This document shows, piece after piece, positions 9,384 to 19,568 of a DNA stretch of 64,000 nucleotides. Origin of the DNA: Wocania ichthyoenteri Th78 (lineage in GTDB: Bacteria > Bacteroidota > Bacteroidia > Flavobacteriales > Flavobacteriaceae); contig NZ_KN525716.1 of the NCBI RefSeq assembly GCF_000789235.1, forward strand, positions 2,338,100 through 2,402,099, given 5' to 3'. Within the stretch, counting starts at the first letter, position 1. Every line of letters begins with the position of its first letter. The notes below the pieces were generated by a model. It was not told the DNA's origin. It saw only the letters and a program-made list of their open reading frames with translations, and made no database searches. Made by a program: the position numbers and the translations under genes.

Positions 9384-11018
9384 TTAGTCTAAAATAACAA
9401 ATTCAATACGTCGGTTTGATTGATGCTCTTCATCTGTACAAGAGTTTGTTTTGCAATCAATCAGTGGTTTTGTTTCTCCGAAACCTTTTGATGACAATCT
9501 GCTTTTATCAATACCATTTTTAATTAAATACATTACAGCAGACGCAGCTCTTTTGTTAGATAATTTTAAGTTATAGGCATCATTTCCTCTAATATCTGTA
9601 TGCGCATTAATTGCTAATTTAATATCTGGTTTATCATTAAGTACTTTTAAAATTTTGTTTAAAGAAATTGTTGATTCCTCTTTAATGCTATATTTAGCAA
9701 AATCGAAATAAATATGTTCCAATACAATTCTCAATTCATTATCAACTTCAGCAATTACTGGTTCGGTAGTATTTAATTCTAAATCTTTATTGTATGTGGT
9801 GTCAAAATTTCTATTCGCTAAAAATTTAAAATCACCATCTTTAAAACCATCTTTTTCAGCGCTTAGTGTATACAATTCAAAAGGAACAACATTATCAAAA
9901 CTAAAAGCTCCAGACTCGTCAGTCATTTGTCTTGCTACTTCATTATTATCTTCATCTTTAAGAATAATGAGTGTATTAGGAAGTTTAATTTTAGTAACTA
10001 AATCAATAGCTTTTCCTTCGATAGATTGAATAATTTCATCATTAACCGCAGTATAAATATCAAAACCACCTTTACCATTTGGTTTGTTTGATGATACATA
10101 GCCTTTATTTTTTATTGCTAAAAAATAGGCAATTTCGTCATAACTTGTATTAATTGTATTCCCAAGATTTCTTGGAGCTTTGTATGTTTCATTACTAAGA
10201 ATTCTACTTACAAACAAATCATAACCTCCTAAATTTTGATGTCCTTTTGACGAAAAATATAAGTGCTTACCATCGATAGATAATGATGGGTATTTTTCAT
10301 CGGAGGTTGTGTTTATTGAATGTCCTAAATTTTTAGGAGTATCTAATGTTCCATCTGCATTAACATTAGAAACATAAATATCATAACCTCCAATAGATCC
10401 AGGCATATTTGACGAAAAATATAGCTTATCCCCAGTTCTGTTTAAAAAAGGAGTTTCAATAGAAACATTGGTTCTGTTAATATTTAGTAGCTCCTCATTT
10501 ATCCAATTTCCGTGGGAACCTTCTTCAAGGGAGGCTTTGTATAATTTATATTCTAGCGAGTTGTCTCTACTACTTCTTGTAAAATAAACGGTTTTTTGGT
10601 CTGGAGAAAATGTAAGTTGGTCTTCACTATCATTAGTGTTTAGTATTCTTGAAAATAATAAAGGTCTGCTTAATGCGCCATTTTTACTAATGTCTAAACA
10701 AAACAACTCTTTGTACGCTTCGTTGGTATTGAAATCAATTTTTGCAAATCCACCAAGTTTTTTAGACGATACCATAATCAATTTATTTCTAAAAAAACCA
10801 GTGCCAATTTCTGAATATTTAGTGTTTACTCCAGCATCTAAAACTTCAAATTCGAAACCGTTGGTTCCTATTTCGTTTGATGAAACAGAATTACTAGTAT
10901 ATGTTAAAGTGGGTTTTGCTGTGTTAATATTTATATTTCCTGCAATAAGATTAGAAGGGCCTTGACTAAATATAAAATTTGAGATAAGACAAATAATAAC
11001 TAAAATGCTAGTTTTCAT
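9384..11018 (-). CDS. OmpA-family protein with PD40 repeats
   Basis: Secreted outer-membrane-associated protein of 544 residues. It starts with a signal peptide (MKTSILVIICLISNFIFSQG). Residues of about 100-330 contain WD40-like PD40 repeats (KLYFSSNMPGSIGGYDIYVSN, HLYFSSKGHQNLGGYDLFVS, YVSSNKPNGKGGFDIY). A carboxypeptidase-regulatory-like beta domain follows at about 335-415, then a C-terminal OmpA peptidoglycan-binding domain with NAHTDIRGNDAYNLKLSNKRA and SRLSSKGFGE. This architecture is common in gliding Bacteroidota, where such genes often pair with PorP/SprF-like genes; none is adjacent here. It probably anchors the outer membrane to the cell wall. Confidence 0.9.
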   Translation of the reverse strand: MKTSILVIICLISNFIFSQGPSNLIAGNININTAKPTLTYTSNSVSSNEIGTNGFEFEVLDAGVNTKYSEIGTGFFRNKLIMVSSKKLGGFAKIDFNTNEAYKELFCLDISKNGALSRPLLFSRILNTNDSEDQLTFSPDQKTVYFTRSSRDNSLEYKLYKASLEEGSHGNWINEELLNINRTNVSIETPFLNRTGDKLYFSSNMPGSIGGYDIYVSNVNADGTLDTPKNLGHSINTTSDEKYPSLSIDGKHLYFSSKGHQNLGGYDLFVSRILSNETYKAPRNLGNTINTSYDEIAYFLAIKNKGYVSSNKPNGKGGFDIYTAVNDEIIQSIEGKAIDLVTKIKLPNTLIILKDEDNNEVARQMTDESGAFSFDNVVPFELYTLSAEKDGFKDGDFKFLANRNFDTTYNKDLELNTTEPVIAEVDNELRIVLEHIYFDFAKYSIKEESTISLNKILKVLNDKPDIKLAINAHTDIRGNDAYNLKLSNKRAASAVMYLIKNGIDKSRLSSKGFGETKPLIDCKTNSCTDEEHQSNRRIEFVILD

Positions 11019-11150
11019 TTTGTGAGAGGGATTAATGATTAATTAGTTTTTAAAAATAGTATTAACCTCAATGTAAAATGAAATTTACTAGACCAATCGC
11101 AGTTTAATTCGTTAAGTAATTGTTTTTCAGTGCTTTTTAGCGGTTTGAGC

Positions 11151-12665
11151 TTAAGAGTTTAAGCTCAACAAATCATCCATATAATCTCTAGTGTTTGAGA
11201 GTCTAGGTATTTTATGTTGCCCACCTAATTTATTGTTTTGTTTTAGCCAATCATAAAATAGTCGCTCTCGGGCAATATGTATTTTGGGTTTATTAAGCGT
11301 TAGGTTATTATAACGTTTTGCTTCATAATCTGAGTTTAAAGCTTTTAAAGCATTATCGAATAATTCATTAAAATAATTAAGGTCTTTAGGCGGTGTTTTA
11401 AATTCAATAAGCCACTCATGAGCACCTTTTTCTCTGCCTTTCATAAAAATTGGTGCCGCAGTATAATCTACAATTTCGGCTTTAGTACGTTTACATACTT
11501 TTTTTAAAGCATCTTCTGCATTTTCGATAATTAATTCTTCTCCAAAAACATTAATATGGTGTTTTGTTCTACCAGAAACTTTTATTCTATATGGGTTTAA
11601 TGAAGTAAACCTAACTGTATCTCCAATTTTGTAACGCCATAAACCTGCATTAGTAGTAATAATAACTGCATAATTCTGATTGAGTTTTACTTCGCTTAAT
11701 GGGATGGCTTTTTCTTTGGAAGAAGCATAAATATCCATAGGAATAAACTCATAAAAAATACCATAATCGAGCATCAATAATAATTCACTTGAATTGTTTT
11801 GATCTTGAATCGCAAAAAAACCTTCCGAAGCATTATAAATTTCATAATATTTAAAGTTGTTTTTCGGTAATATTTTTTTATACTGATCAACATAAGGTGT
11901 AAAACTAACACCACCATGAAAATATACTTCTAGGTTAGGCCAAACATCAAGTAAACTTTTCTTACCTGTTGTTTCTAAAACATTGTTAAGTAATACCAGC
12001 ATCCAAGACGGTACACCAGCTAAACTCGTCACATTTTCATTTATAGTTTCATCTACAATAGCTTGCATTTTATATTCCCAATCGCTCATCAATGATACTT
12101 TGCTACTTGGTGTACTACTGAATTCTGCCCAAAAAGGCATGTTGTCAATTAAAATAGCCGATAAATCTCCGTAAATAGTTCCGTTTTCTTTATACAATTC
12201 TTTACTACCGCCTAAGCGTAGACTTTTTCCAGTAAATAATTGTGAATCTTCATTATTATTTAAATACATACAAAGTAAATCTTTGCTAGCAGCGTAATGG
12301 CAATCTTCTAAAGATTCAGGACTAACAGGAATAAATTTGCTTTTAGCACGAGTAGTACCGCTAGATTTAGCAAACCATTTTATAGGTGTTGGCCAAAAAA
12401 TATTGTTTTCACCACTTCTAGCGCGCTCAATATCATCCTGCCAAACATCATAATTATTTATAGGAATACGTTCTGCAAAAGTTTTATAATCTTTTATCGA
12501 GGCAAAATCATATGTTTTACCAAACTCAGTGTTTTTAGCAAAATCTAAAAGACTTAAAAGCAGCTCGTTTTGTACTTCGTTAGGGTATTTTAAAAACAAA
12601 TCGATTTGATGAAATCGTTTTTTTAAAAACCAAGAAGCAATAGAATTTACTAAAGGAATTGGCAT
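11151..12665 (-). CDS. GH3-family (auxin-responsive promoter-like) adenylating enzyme
   Basis: Protein of 504 residues of the GH3 acyl-adenylate superfamily. Supporting segments: the N-terminal NYDVWQDDIERARSGE, the P-loop-like AKSSGTTRAKSKFIPVS, LAGVPSWMLVLL, EIYNASEGFFAIQ and LWRYKIGDTVRF followed by ISGRTKHHINVFGEEL-type C-terminal residues. Plant members conjugate amino acids to hormones; the bacterial substrate is unknown. It stands alone, divergent from the DUF2797 gene with a 42-bp gap, so the two promoters must overlap. Confidence 0.88.
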   Translation of the reverse strand: MPIPLVNSIASWFLKKRFHQIDLFLKYPNEVQNELLLSLLDFAKNTEFGKTYDFASIKDYKTFAERIPINNYDVWQDDIERARSGENNIFWPTPIKWFAKSSGTTRAKSKFIPVSPESLEDCHYAASKDLLCMYLNNNEDSQLFTGKSLRLGGSKELYKENGTIYGDLSAILIDNMPFWAEFSSTPSSKVSLMSDWEYKMQAIVDETINENVTSLAGVPSWMLVLLNNVLETTGKKSLLDVWPNLEVYFHGGVSFTPYVDQYKKILPKNNFKYYEIYNASEGFFAIQDQNNSSELLLMLDYGIFYEFIPMDIYASSKEKAIPLSEVKLNQNYAVIITTNAGLWRYKIGDTVRFTSLNPYRIKVSGRTKHHINVFGEELIIENAEDALKKVCKRTKAEIVDYTAAPIFMKGREKGAHEWLIEFKTPPKDLNYFNELFDNALKALNSDYEAKRYNNLTLNKPKIHIARERLFYDWLKQNNKLGGQHKIPRLSNTRDYMDDLLSLNS

Positions 12666-12707
12666 ATTTATTTTATCTTTAAGTTCTTAAAAATAAGGTT
12701 TTTTTTT

Positions 12708-13502
12708 ATGAACTACCAAGGCGTTTTAACAAAAATGGAAACTGAGTTTTCGCAACCTATTCAATACTATTTGGTGTTTGAAAATGATTTTTTGAATATG
12801 AATCAGTTGTTGAATAAAACGATTAACATTCAATTTGTTAAGTATCAATGTTTAAACTGTGGATTGGATAAGCCCATTTACAGACAAGGATTTGATAAAC
12901 AGTGTTTTTTTGAAGTGCCACAAGCAGCAGACTGGATTATGCGTCCCGAATTAAGCACGGCGCATTTAGGTAAAGAAGATCGCGATTTGGAGTTTGAAAA
13001 AAGAGTACAGTTACAGCCACACATTGTGTATTTAGCAAATTCTAGCAATGTTAAAGTTGGAGTAACTAGAAAACAACAAGTGCCAACACGTTGGATAGAT
13101 CAAGGTGCACACGAAGCTATTGAAATTGTTGAAGTGCCAAATAGGTATTTGGCAGGAATAACCGAAGTAGCTTTAAAAAATTATGTGGCAGATAAAACCA
13201 ATTGGCGAAAAATGCTTAAAAATGAGATTGAAGATGAAAATTTAGTAGAATGGCGCGAGCGATTGAAACAATATGTTCCTGATGAAGCCATAGATTATTT
13301 TATCGAAAATAATACTGAAACTAACATAGAATTCCCTGTATACAAATATCCTGAAAAACCTAAAAGCTTAAATATTATTAAGGAACAACAGTATTCCGGA
13401 AAGCTAGTTGGGATTAAGGGACAATATTTAATTTTTGAAGATAATACCGTTTTTAATATTCGTGCAAACGAAGGTTTAGTGGTTAATATCAGTATAAATT
13501 AA
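12708..13502 (+). CDS. DUF2797 protein
   Basis: Protein of 264 residues. A short cysteine cluster (CLNCGLDKPIYRQGFDKQC, about residues 45-63) looks like a zinc ribbon. Downstream, VGVTRKQQVPTRWIDQGA resembles the GIY-YIG-like segment noted in the DUF2797 family. No signal peptide. Function unknown; its conservation in Bacteroidota suggests a basic cellular role. Confidence 0.8.
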   Translation: MNYQGVLTKMETEFSQPIQYYLVFENDFLNMNQLLNKTINIQFVKYQCLNCGLDKPIYRQGFDKQCFFEVPQAADWIMRPELSTAHLGKEDRDLEFEKRVQLQPHIVYLANSSNVKVGVTRKQQVPTRWIDQGAHEAIEIVEVPNRYLAGITEVALKNYVADKTNWRKMLKNEIEDENLVEWRERLKQYVPDEAIDYFIENNTETNIEFPVYKYPEKPKSLNIIKEQQYSGKLVGIKGQYLIFEDNTVFNIRANEGLVVNISIN

Positions 13503-13503
13503 A

Positions 13504-13533
13504 AACCCACTTACAGGTTATTGTAAATGGGTT
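13504..13533 (-). terminator. Terminator between the DUF2797 gene and rpsU
   Basis: Hairpin with arms AACCCACTTACA and TGTAAATGGGTT. The T run is on the minus-strand side (GGGTTTTTAA), so it chiefly serves the leftward rpsU transcript, and could also stop the converging gene. Confidence 0.65.
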
Positions 13534-13557
13534 GTATATTGTATGTTTCAGAGAATA

Positions 13558-13752
13558 CTAAATATTTTCGTTGTCTCTAATGTTTTGAATGTACTCAGCT
13601 TTTTGAATTTCACGACGCCTCTTAACAGATGGTTTTGTAAAAAACTGATTTTCTCTTAAATTTTGCATGACTTTAATATTTCTGTGCTTTCTTTTATAAC
13701 GTTTTAAGGCACGTTCTATGTTTTCACCGTCTTTAACAATAATTTTTAACAT
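13558..13752 (-). CDS. rpsU: 30S ribosomal protein S21
   Basis: Basic 64-residue protein of the small ribosomal subunit. The MLKIIVKDGENIERALKRYKRKHRN start and the basic C-terminal half (KPSVKRRREIQKA) are diagnostic. It lies 30 bp downstream of the primary sigma factor gene on the same strand, so it may be co-transcribed with it. Confidence 0.95.
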   Translation of the reverse strand: MLKIIVKDGENIERALKRYKRKHRNIKVMQNLRENQFFTKPSVKRRREIQKAEYIQNIRDNENI

Positions 13753-13782
13753 ATAATTTTTTTAATTGTTTTTGTTTTAGGA

Positions 13783-14646
13783 TTATCCTAAATACGTTTT
13801 TAGTACTTTACTTTTAGAGGTATGACGCAATCTGCGAATACCTTTCTCTTTTATTTGTCTTACGCGTTCTCGTGTTAAACCAAACGATACGCCTATTTCT
13901 TGTAGGCTCATTGGGTGCTTTTTACTTATACCGTAATAATTTCGTATTACTTCTGCCTCTTTTTCAGATAATGTATCTAATGCTCTGTTTAACTCTATGT
14001 TTAAAGAGTCTTTCATTAAATCATTATCTGGTCTAGGTGATTCATTTGATTTTTCGACGTCGTACAAACTAAATGTTTCACCTTCTTTTAAAGGAGCATC
14101 CATAGACACATGTCTGCCAGAAATTTTCATAGATTGTTTCACATCATTTAGTGAAAGATCTAGATTCTTTGCAATTTCTTCAGCACTAGGTGCCCTTTCA
14201 TGTTCTTGTTCTAAAAATGAATAAGCCTTATTTATTTTATTTATAGAACCAATTTTGTTCAAAGGTAATCTAACTATTCGAGATTGTTCTGCTAAGGCAG
14301 ATAAAATTGCTTGCCTAATCCACCAAACGGCATAAGATATAAATTTAAAACCTCTAGTTTCATCAAAACGTTTAGCGGCTTTAACCAATCCTGCATTACC
14401 TTCGTTAATTAAATCGGGTAAAGATAAGCCTTGGTTTTGGTATTGTTTCGAGACTGAAACTACAAAACGTAAGTTAGCGGTTGTGAGCGTGTCTAGAGCT
14501 TTTTGGTTGCCTTGGCGTATTTTTTGTGCTAATTCAACCTCTTCTTCGGCGGTTATAAGAGGAATTTTACTTATGTCTTGAAGGTATTTGTCTAGTGATT
14601 TTGATTCTCGGTTGGTAACTTGTTTCGTAATTTTTAATTGCCTCAT
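13783..14646 (-). CDS. rpoD: Primary RNA polymerase sigma factor (sigma-70)
   Basis: Sigma factor of 287 residues with the compact Bacteroidota layout: no region 1.1; region 1.2 ([20 protein letters not shown]) at about residue 17; region 2 with [19 protein letters not shown] and [22 protein letters not shown]; region 3; and region 4 with [30 protein letters not shown]. It recognises the TTTG/TANNTTTG promoters seen elsewhere in this window. Its transcript is likely to include rpsU downstream. Confidence 0.93.
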   Translation of the reverse strand: MRQLKITKQVTNRESKSLDKYLQDISKIPLITAEEEVELAQKIRQGNQKALDTLTTANLRFVVSVSKQYQNQGLSLPDLINEGNAGLVKAAKRFDETRGFKFISYAVWWIRQAILSALAEQSRIVRLPLNKIGSINKINKAYSFLEQEHERAPSAEEIAKNLDLSLNDVKQSMKISGRHVSMDAPLKEGETFSLYDVEKSNESPRPDNDLMKDSLNIELNRALDTLSEKEAEVIRNYYGISKKHPMSLQEIGVSFGLTRERVRQIKEKGIRRLRHTSKSKVLKTYLG

Positions 14647-14804
14647 ATATTATCAGAAAGTTTAAAAAGTTTATACTTTCTATAACATAACCTATTAATT
14701 TTAAAATCCTAATTTTTTATCGTTTTTATTAAAAAAAGAACGAAAATTGATTAAAAATTGTGTATTTTTAAGAGTTTTGGTCGTTTTTGACTTATTTCTG
14801 AGTT

Positions 14805-17477
14805 TTAGTTTATAGTGTCTTGCTCTTTTTTCTTTTTGCCTAATAGCCCACCGAGCACATTTTTAACAGCATTTTTTGTTGAGTTAGTTTTGGTAGTATC
14901 AGTTTGAGCTTTTTTGTCTCCAACAATACCACCTAACACATCTTTAATTGTACTATTTTGTTGTTTTTTAAGTGAGTCTGTTTTGGTTTTATTACCACCT
15001 ATAACATCGCCAATTAAATCTTTAACTTTGTCTTTACCTTGGTTTAGTAGTTTTTGTTTTTCAATTTCAATAAGCTGTTTTGTTAAATTGTTAATACCAC
15101 TTGTTAAATTGGTTTTTACTGATGGATTTGTGTAAGTGCCACCAATGTTTGCGGTAATTGGTATAGAAATATTTTTAGCTTCTTCAGTATTAATTTTACC
15201 TATTAATTGATTAACCTCGCTCCCCAAATATTTTGCTGGCACATTAAAGATAGCACTGTAATTTAATGTTTTATCAAAACCGTGCGATCCAGAAATATTA
15301 ATAACAATATCCTCATATTTTAACTGAAAAGGTTTTACACTTACTGTACCATTGGCAAACTCTAGTTTTGTTTTTAAATCTTTTAAATCAAGTTTCTTAA
15401 AATCTATAAAATTTAAAGCGCCTCCAAGTTTGCTTATTAATTCACTTTGATTTGCTCCAATTCTAGTCGCTAATAATTCTGCGAAAGCGTTACCTGAAAC
15501 ACTACTTAAGTTTGGAGAGAACTCTTTATCTAAATTTCCAGAAAGACTAATGTTAGTATTTAATTTTCCTGCGAGCAGCTTTGAAATAGGAGCTAAGTTT
15601 TGAAGCAATTCTAAATCTTTAAACGACTTTGCAATATCAAATCCGTTGGCGCCTAAATTCAAATTAAAAGTAGGTGTATCGTTTTTTGTTGAAACATCTC
15701 CAGCTATTGATAACGCACCGTCAAATATATTAGAGGTCATGTTTTTTAACGTAACCTGTTGGTCTTTTATTAGTAGTGTACCCTTTACATCCTTTAAGTT
15801 TAAGTTGTCATAAACTACGGTTTTGGCATCGGCATTAATGGTGCAATCTAAAAACGCAGGAATTTTTAATGATTCAGTGTCACTTGTAGTTTTGTTTTCA
15901 GATGATTCTTCATCTTCAGACATAAAATCACTCACTTTAAACATGTTAGAGTTCACATTAAAATTACCTTGCAATGTGTTGTCGCTCAATAAAAAACCTA
16001 ATAAATTTTTAATGGTTCCGGTGGCGTTTAAATCACTATCGCCAGTTTTTGCTATAAAATTATTTAACGATACTGTTCCTGGATTAAACGTCATGTCTGC
16101 TTTTGAAATATGAATAGGGTTTACAATATCTTCTGATGAAAACACAAAATCTGTAATACTAGCAGAACCATTATTTTTAATACGCTCGTAAGCATTAGTC
16201 TCAATAGCTTTTATATCGAAAGCCGTATTAATTTTTCCTTTTAAAATACCACTTAAAGCATTCTCAAGTTCAATAGGATAGACCTTTGTAATGTTTGATA
16301 AATTTAAAATTCCATCAATATTGGCATTTACCAGCATATTTTTTGTGATGTTTTTTAAAGTAGCTGACGATTTAAAAACATCGTCATCAATTTTAAAATT
16401 TAGTTTTTTAATATCTATAAACGTGTCGTCCGCATTGCCTGTGGTGTTTTTTATAGAGGTGTTTATGGAAATATTGCTAACACGTTTTGGCAAGTCTGGA
16501 TATTTAAACGAGGCATTATTTGATGTAATATTGATGTCTAAATTGGGAATTGTTTTATCTGAAGACAATCCTTTTATAATACCATTTACTTTAAAATCGC
16601 CAGTGGTTTGTACGTCATCGATATTTTTAGAATAGGCTTTAGGAATAACAGCTAAGAAATTTTTAAAATCAGATTCTGGGTTTTTAAAAGTGATATCAAT
16701 TTGCTGTCCGTTTTCTAACTGTTGTACAAAACCAGAAAACTCTAAAGGTAAATCGTTTATAAAGCCTTTATTTTCTTTAAAGGTGTAAATACTGTTGTTT
16801 AAATCTAAACCAATTAAAGCATCTAATTTTACAGGATTGTTGCTTAAATATGTGGTGCTATCAAGAGTGATGCTAATATTTGCTTCGCTTTTGGTGTCTA
16901 ATTCTGACGCTTCCGCGGAAAAAATACCGTTTCCTTTATGATTTAATTCTGATACATGAATTAATATGTTTGATGCTTCATCCAAATAAGTCAATGCGCT
17001 TTTGTTAATACTATAATCTTCAAGATTAAACGAGAAACTACTTGTTTGGTTTTCGTTTGAAGCATTTTTATCTTCTTTAGTAATATCGTAATTATTATCA
17101 CCAAATTTATTCGTTTTTAAAGTTAACAAAGCCTCATTAATATCGATTGAATTTACTGTAATGGGATCTTCTTCAGCCTTTTTAAACAACTCCTTTATAG
17201 GCATGGTGAACGAAATACTTTTAGCAGTAACTAAAGTTTCGTCTTTAAAAGGCTCAAAATTTGTAATGACCAAATCGCTTACGTTAACATGGGCTTGCGG
17301 AAAACTGCTAAGGAAACTTAAACTAACGTCGCTAAATTCAACCTTTGCATTTAGGTTTTCGTTTATAAAACTCTTAACCATATCTTTAATTTGCCCTTGA
17401 AATGCAAAAGGGATAGTAATTAAAAGGACTACGACAATAAGTAATGTAATGCCAATAATTTTTAAAGCTTTTTTCAT
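14805..17477 (-). CDS. AsmA-like inner-membrane/periplasmic protein
   Basis: Protein of 890 residues with one N-terminal membrane helix (about 5-28) and a long beta-rich periplasmic part. The N-terminal AsmA motif (VNVSDLVITNFEPFKDETLVTAKSISFTM) and the C-terminal AsmA_2-type region (LSGNLDKEFSPNLSSVSGNAFAELLATRI... ISGSHGFDKTLNYSAIFNVPAKYLGS) are visible. Such proteins of the AsmA/TamB/VPS13-like bridge group are thought to move phospholipid between membranes. The last ~80 residues are low-complexity, with three GG[IL][VL]GxKK-like repeats ending in lysines. Stands alone, leftward. Confidence 0.85.
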   Translation of the reverse strand: MKKALKIIGITLLIVVVLLITIPFAFQGQIKDMVKSFINENLNAKVEFSDVSLSFLSSFPQAHVNVSDLVITNFEPFKDETLVTAKSISFTMPIKELFKKAEEDPITVNSIDINEALLTLKTNKFGDNNYDITKEDKNASNENQTSSFSFNLEDYSINKSALTYLDEASNILIHVSELNHKGNGIFSAEASELDTKSEANISITLDSTTYLSNNPVKLDALIGLDLNNSIYTFKENKGFINDLPLEFSGFVQQLENGQQIDITFKNPESDFKNFLAVIPKAYSKNIDDVQTTGDFKVNGIIKGLSSDKTIPNLDINITSNNASFKYPDLPKRVSNISINTSIKNTTGNADDTFIDIKKLNFKIDDDVFKSSATLKNITKNMLVNANIDGILNLSNITKVYPIELENALSGILKGKINTAFDIKAIETNAYERIKNNGSASITDFVFSSEDIVNPIHISKADMTFNPGTVSLNNFIAKTGDSDLNATGTIKNLLGFLLSDNTLQGNFNVNSNMFKVSDFMSEDEESSENKTTSDTESLKIPAFLDCTINADAKTVVYDNLNLKDVKGTLLIKDQQVTLKNMTSNIFDGALSIAGDVSTKNDTPTFNLNLGANGFDIAKSFKDLELLQNLAPISKLLAGKLNTNISLSGNLDKEFSPNLSSVSGNAFAELLATRIGANQSELISKLGGALNFIDFKKLDLKDLKTKLEFANGTVSVKPFQLKYEDIVINISGSHGFDKTLNYSAIFNVPAKYLGSEVNQLIGKINTEEAKNISIPITANIGGTYTNPSVKTNLTSGINNLTKQLIEIEKQKLLNQGKDKVKDLIGDVIGGNKTKTDSLKKQQNSTIKDVLGGIVGDKKAQTDTTKTNSTKNAVKNVLGGLLGKKKKEQDTIN

Positions 17478-17583
17478 AAGAAAATATTTATATAAATATA
17501 CGAGTGTGCTCGTGTTTAAGTATAAGTAAGTAAAAAGTTTAATAAAAATTTAACCTAAGTGAGATTAATGTTAACACAAACGG

Positions 17584-18288
17584 TTAAAGTAAGTCAATCT
17601 CTTCGTTCACTTTTAAATTAAATCGCCTTCTAAATAAATAAACGCCCAAATATAAAAAAGGCGTATCGCAAGCAGCGACTAAAACTTTAAATAGAAATCC
17701 GCTAATCAATAAGCCTTTAAAAAGACTCCAAGGTAAAACTTCAAAAAAGCATAATAAAAAAACAACAGAAAAAGTATCGACAAACTGAGATAACCAAGTC
17801 GAGAAATTATTTCGTAACCAAAGATGTTTTCCTTTGGTAAGTTTTTTCCAAAAATGATAAATTTGAATGTCTACAAACTGAGCAAATAAATACGCTATCA
17901 TGCTAGCACCAACAGCTAAAATGGTTCTTCCAAAAACATTAGTAAAAACAGAATCGTTTATGGGAGAACTTGCAACTGCAGGAACTATATCGGCTACATA
18001 AACAATTAAAACAGAAAATAAAGAGGCAAATATTCCTGTAACTACTATTTGATTTGCGCGCTTTTTTCCATAAATTTCACTAATTAAATCGGTGATTAAA
18101 AAAGTAATGGGATATGGTAAAATACCAACAGAAATAACAAAAAGTTTACTTCCAAAAACTTCCACATCAAACGGATACCAATAAAAAAATTTCTGAAAAA
18201 TTAAGTTAGATACTACTAACGATGTTATAAATAAAGCACCCAAGAGCATGTATATACGTTGCGCAGCAAGTTTGTCTTTTAATGTCAT
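17584..18288 (-). CDS. Queuosine precursor transporter (YhhQ/VUT family)
   Basis: Integral membrane protein of 234 residues with about six helices. The family motifs LPYPITFLITDLISEIYGKKRANQIVV and FAQFVDIQIYHFWKKLT, followed by LRNNFSTWLSQFVDT, are clear. YhhQ-type proteins import preQ0/preQ1 for tRNA queuosine modification. Divergent from the folK fusion gene with a 70-bp gap. Confidence 0.9.
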   Translation of the reverse strand: MTLKDKLAAQRIYMLLGALFITSLVVSNLIFQKFFYWYPFDVEVFGSKLFVISVGILPYPITFLITDLISEIYGKKRANQIVVTGIFASLFSVLIVYVADIVPAVASSPINDSVFTNVFGRTILAVGASMIAYLFAQFVDIQIYHFWKKLTKGKHLWLRNNFSTWLSQFVDTFSVVFLLCFFEVLPWSLFKGLLISGFLFKVLVAACDTPFLYLGVYLFRRRFNLKVNEEIDLL

Positions 18289-18358
18289 ATAAATTGTGAA
18301 TAAATCATTAATGTAAATATAAAGGAAACCATTTACTTTTAGTTATTTTGCTTTCTCT

Positions 18359-19489
18359 ATGATAAAACCAACAACATTTTATATTGCATTGGGCAGTAAT
18401 AAAGGCGATAAATTTAAGAATTTACAAGCGGCTATTGATGCTATTCATACCAAGATTGGACATATTAAACTAATTTCTAAAGTTTATAAATCGCCAGCTT
18501 TTGGTTTTGAAAGTGACGATTTTTTGAATTGCTGTTTGGTTTTAGAATCCGATATGCAATCAGAACATGTATTGCAAGAATTACTATCTATTGAAACAGC
18601 TTTAGGACGCACACGAAAAAAAGACGCAGGTTATGAAGCGCGAATTATCGATTTAGATATTGTTTTTGCTGAAGATAAAATTATTGATACAAAGGCTTTG
18701 CGAGTGCCTCATCCTGAAATGGAGAAGCGCAAGTTTGTTTTGTTGCCCTTAAATGATATCGCTTCTAAAATTAAGCATCCAAAACTTAATAAAGAAGTGT
18801 CAGTTTTATTAGAGGAGTGCGAAGATGAATCCATTTTAGAGCCTATTAATATTTGGTTAAAAAACCCAAGTAAAGCCTATAATTTTTCAAATTATAATTA
18901 CATCGCTATTGAAGGGAATATAGGTGCAGGAAAAACGAGTTTAGCTAATAAGATGGCATATGATTTTAATGCAAAATTGATTTTAGAACGCTTTGCTGAT
19001 AATCCGTTTTTACCAAAGTTTTACGAAGACGCACAGCGTTATGCTTTTACTTTAGAGATGTCGTTTTTAGCAGACCGCTATCAGCAAATTTCTGACGATT
19101 TATCGCAACTCGATTTGTTTAAAGATTTTATTGTGAGTGATTACGATGTGTTTAAATCACTCATATTTTCTAAAATTACTTTGGCTGAAGATGAGTTTAT
19201 GTTATACCGAAAGCTTTTTAATTTGATGTATAAGGATTTAAAAAAGCCTGAATTATACGTGTATTTATACCAAAATACGGAGCGATTGCAACAAAATATT
19301 AAAAAACGCGGACGCGATTACGAGCAGAATATCGACAACGAATACTTAGAAAAAATAAATACGGGCTACTTAGAGTTTTTAAAAACTCAAAACGATTTTA
19401 ACGTTAAAATTATTGATATTTCTGATAGAGATTTTGTGGAGAATAGAGCGGATTATTTGTGGGTTTTGGGTGAGATTTGTGGGGAGTAA
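18359..19489 (+). CDS. folK: FolK (HPPK) - deoxynucleoside kinase fusion
   Basis: A 376-residue two-domain protein. Residues 1-160 are 6-hydroxymethyl-7,8-dihydropterin pyrophosphokinase (YIALGSNKGDKFKNLQAAI; ALGRTRKKDAGYEARIIDLDIVF; VPHPEMEKRKFVLLPLNDIA), which activates the pterin for folate synthesis. Residues 178-376 are a deoxyribonucleoside kinase (P-loop YIAIEGNIGAGKTSLANK, ERFADNPFLPKFYED, then the LID-like RGRDYEQNIDNEYLEKINTGY). The join occurs at IWLKNPSKAYNFSNYN with no stop. I recall this fusion in Flavobacteriia annotated simply as FolK. It ties folate synthesis to nucleotide salvage. Confidence 0.92.
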   Translation: MIKPTTFYIALGSNKGDKFKNLQAAIDAIHTKIGHIKLISKVYKSPAFGFESDDFLNCCLVLESDMQSEHVLQELLSIETALGRTRKKDAGYEARIIDLDIVFAEDKIIDTKALRVPHPEMEKRKFVLLPLNDIASKIKHPKLNKEVSVLLEECEDESILEPINIWLKNPSKAYNFSNYNYIAIEGNIGAGKTSLANKMAYDFNAKLILERFADNPFLPKFYEDAQRYAFTLEMSFLADRYQQISDDLSQLDLFKDFIVSDYDVFKSLIFSKITLAEDEFMLYRKLFNLMYKDLKKPELYVYLYQNTERLQQNIKKRGRDYEQNIDNEYLEKINTGYLEFLKTQNDFNVKIIDISDRDFVENRADYLWVLGEICGE

Positions 19490-19568
19490 TTTTTGAGATT
19501 ACGATTATCGAGTTTATTGTGATTATTTATTGGGATTCGAAAGTAATTAAATATATAAGTTGTTGGTG

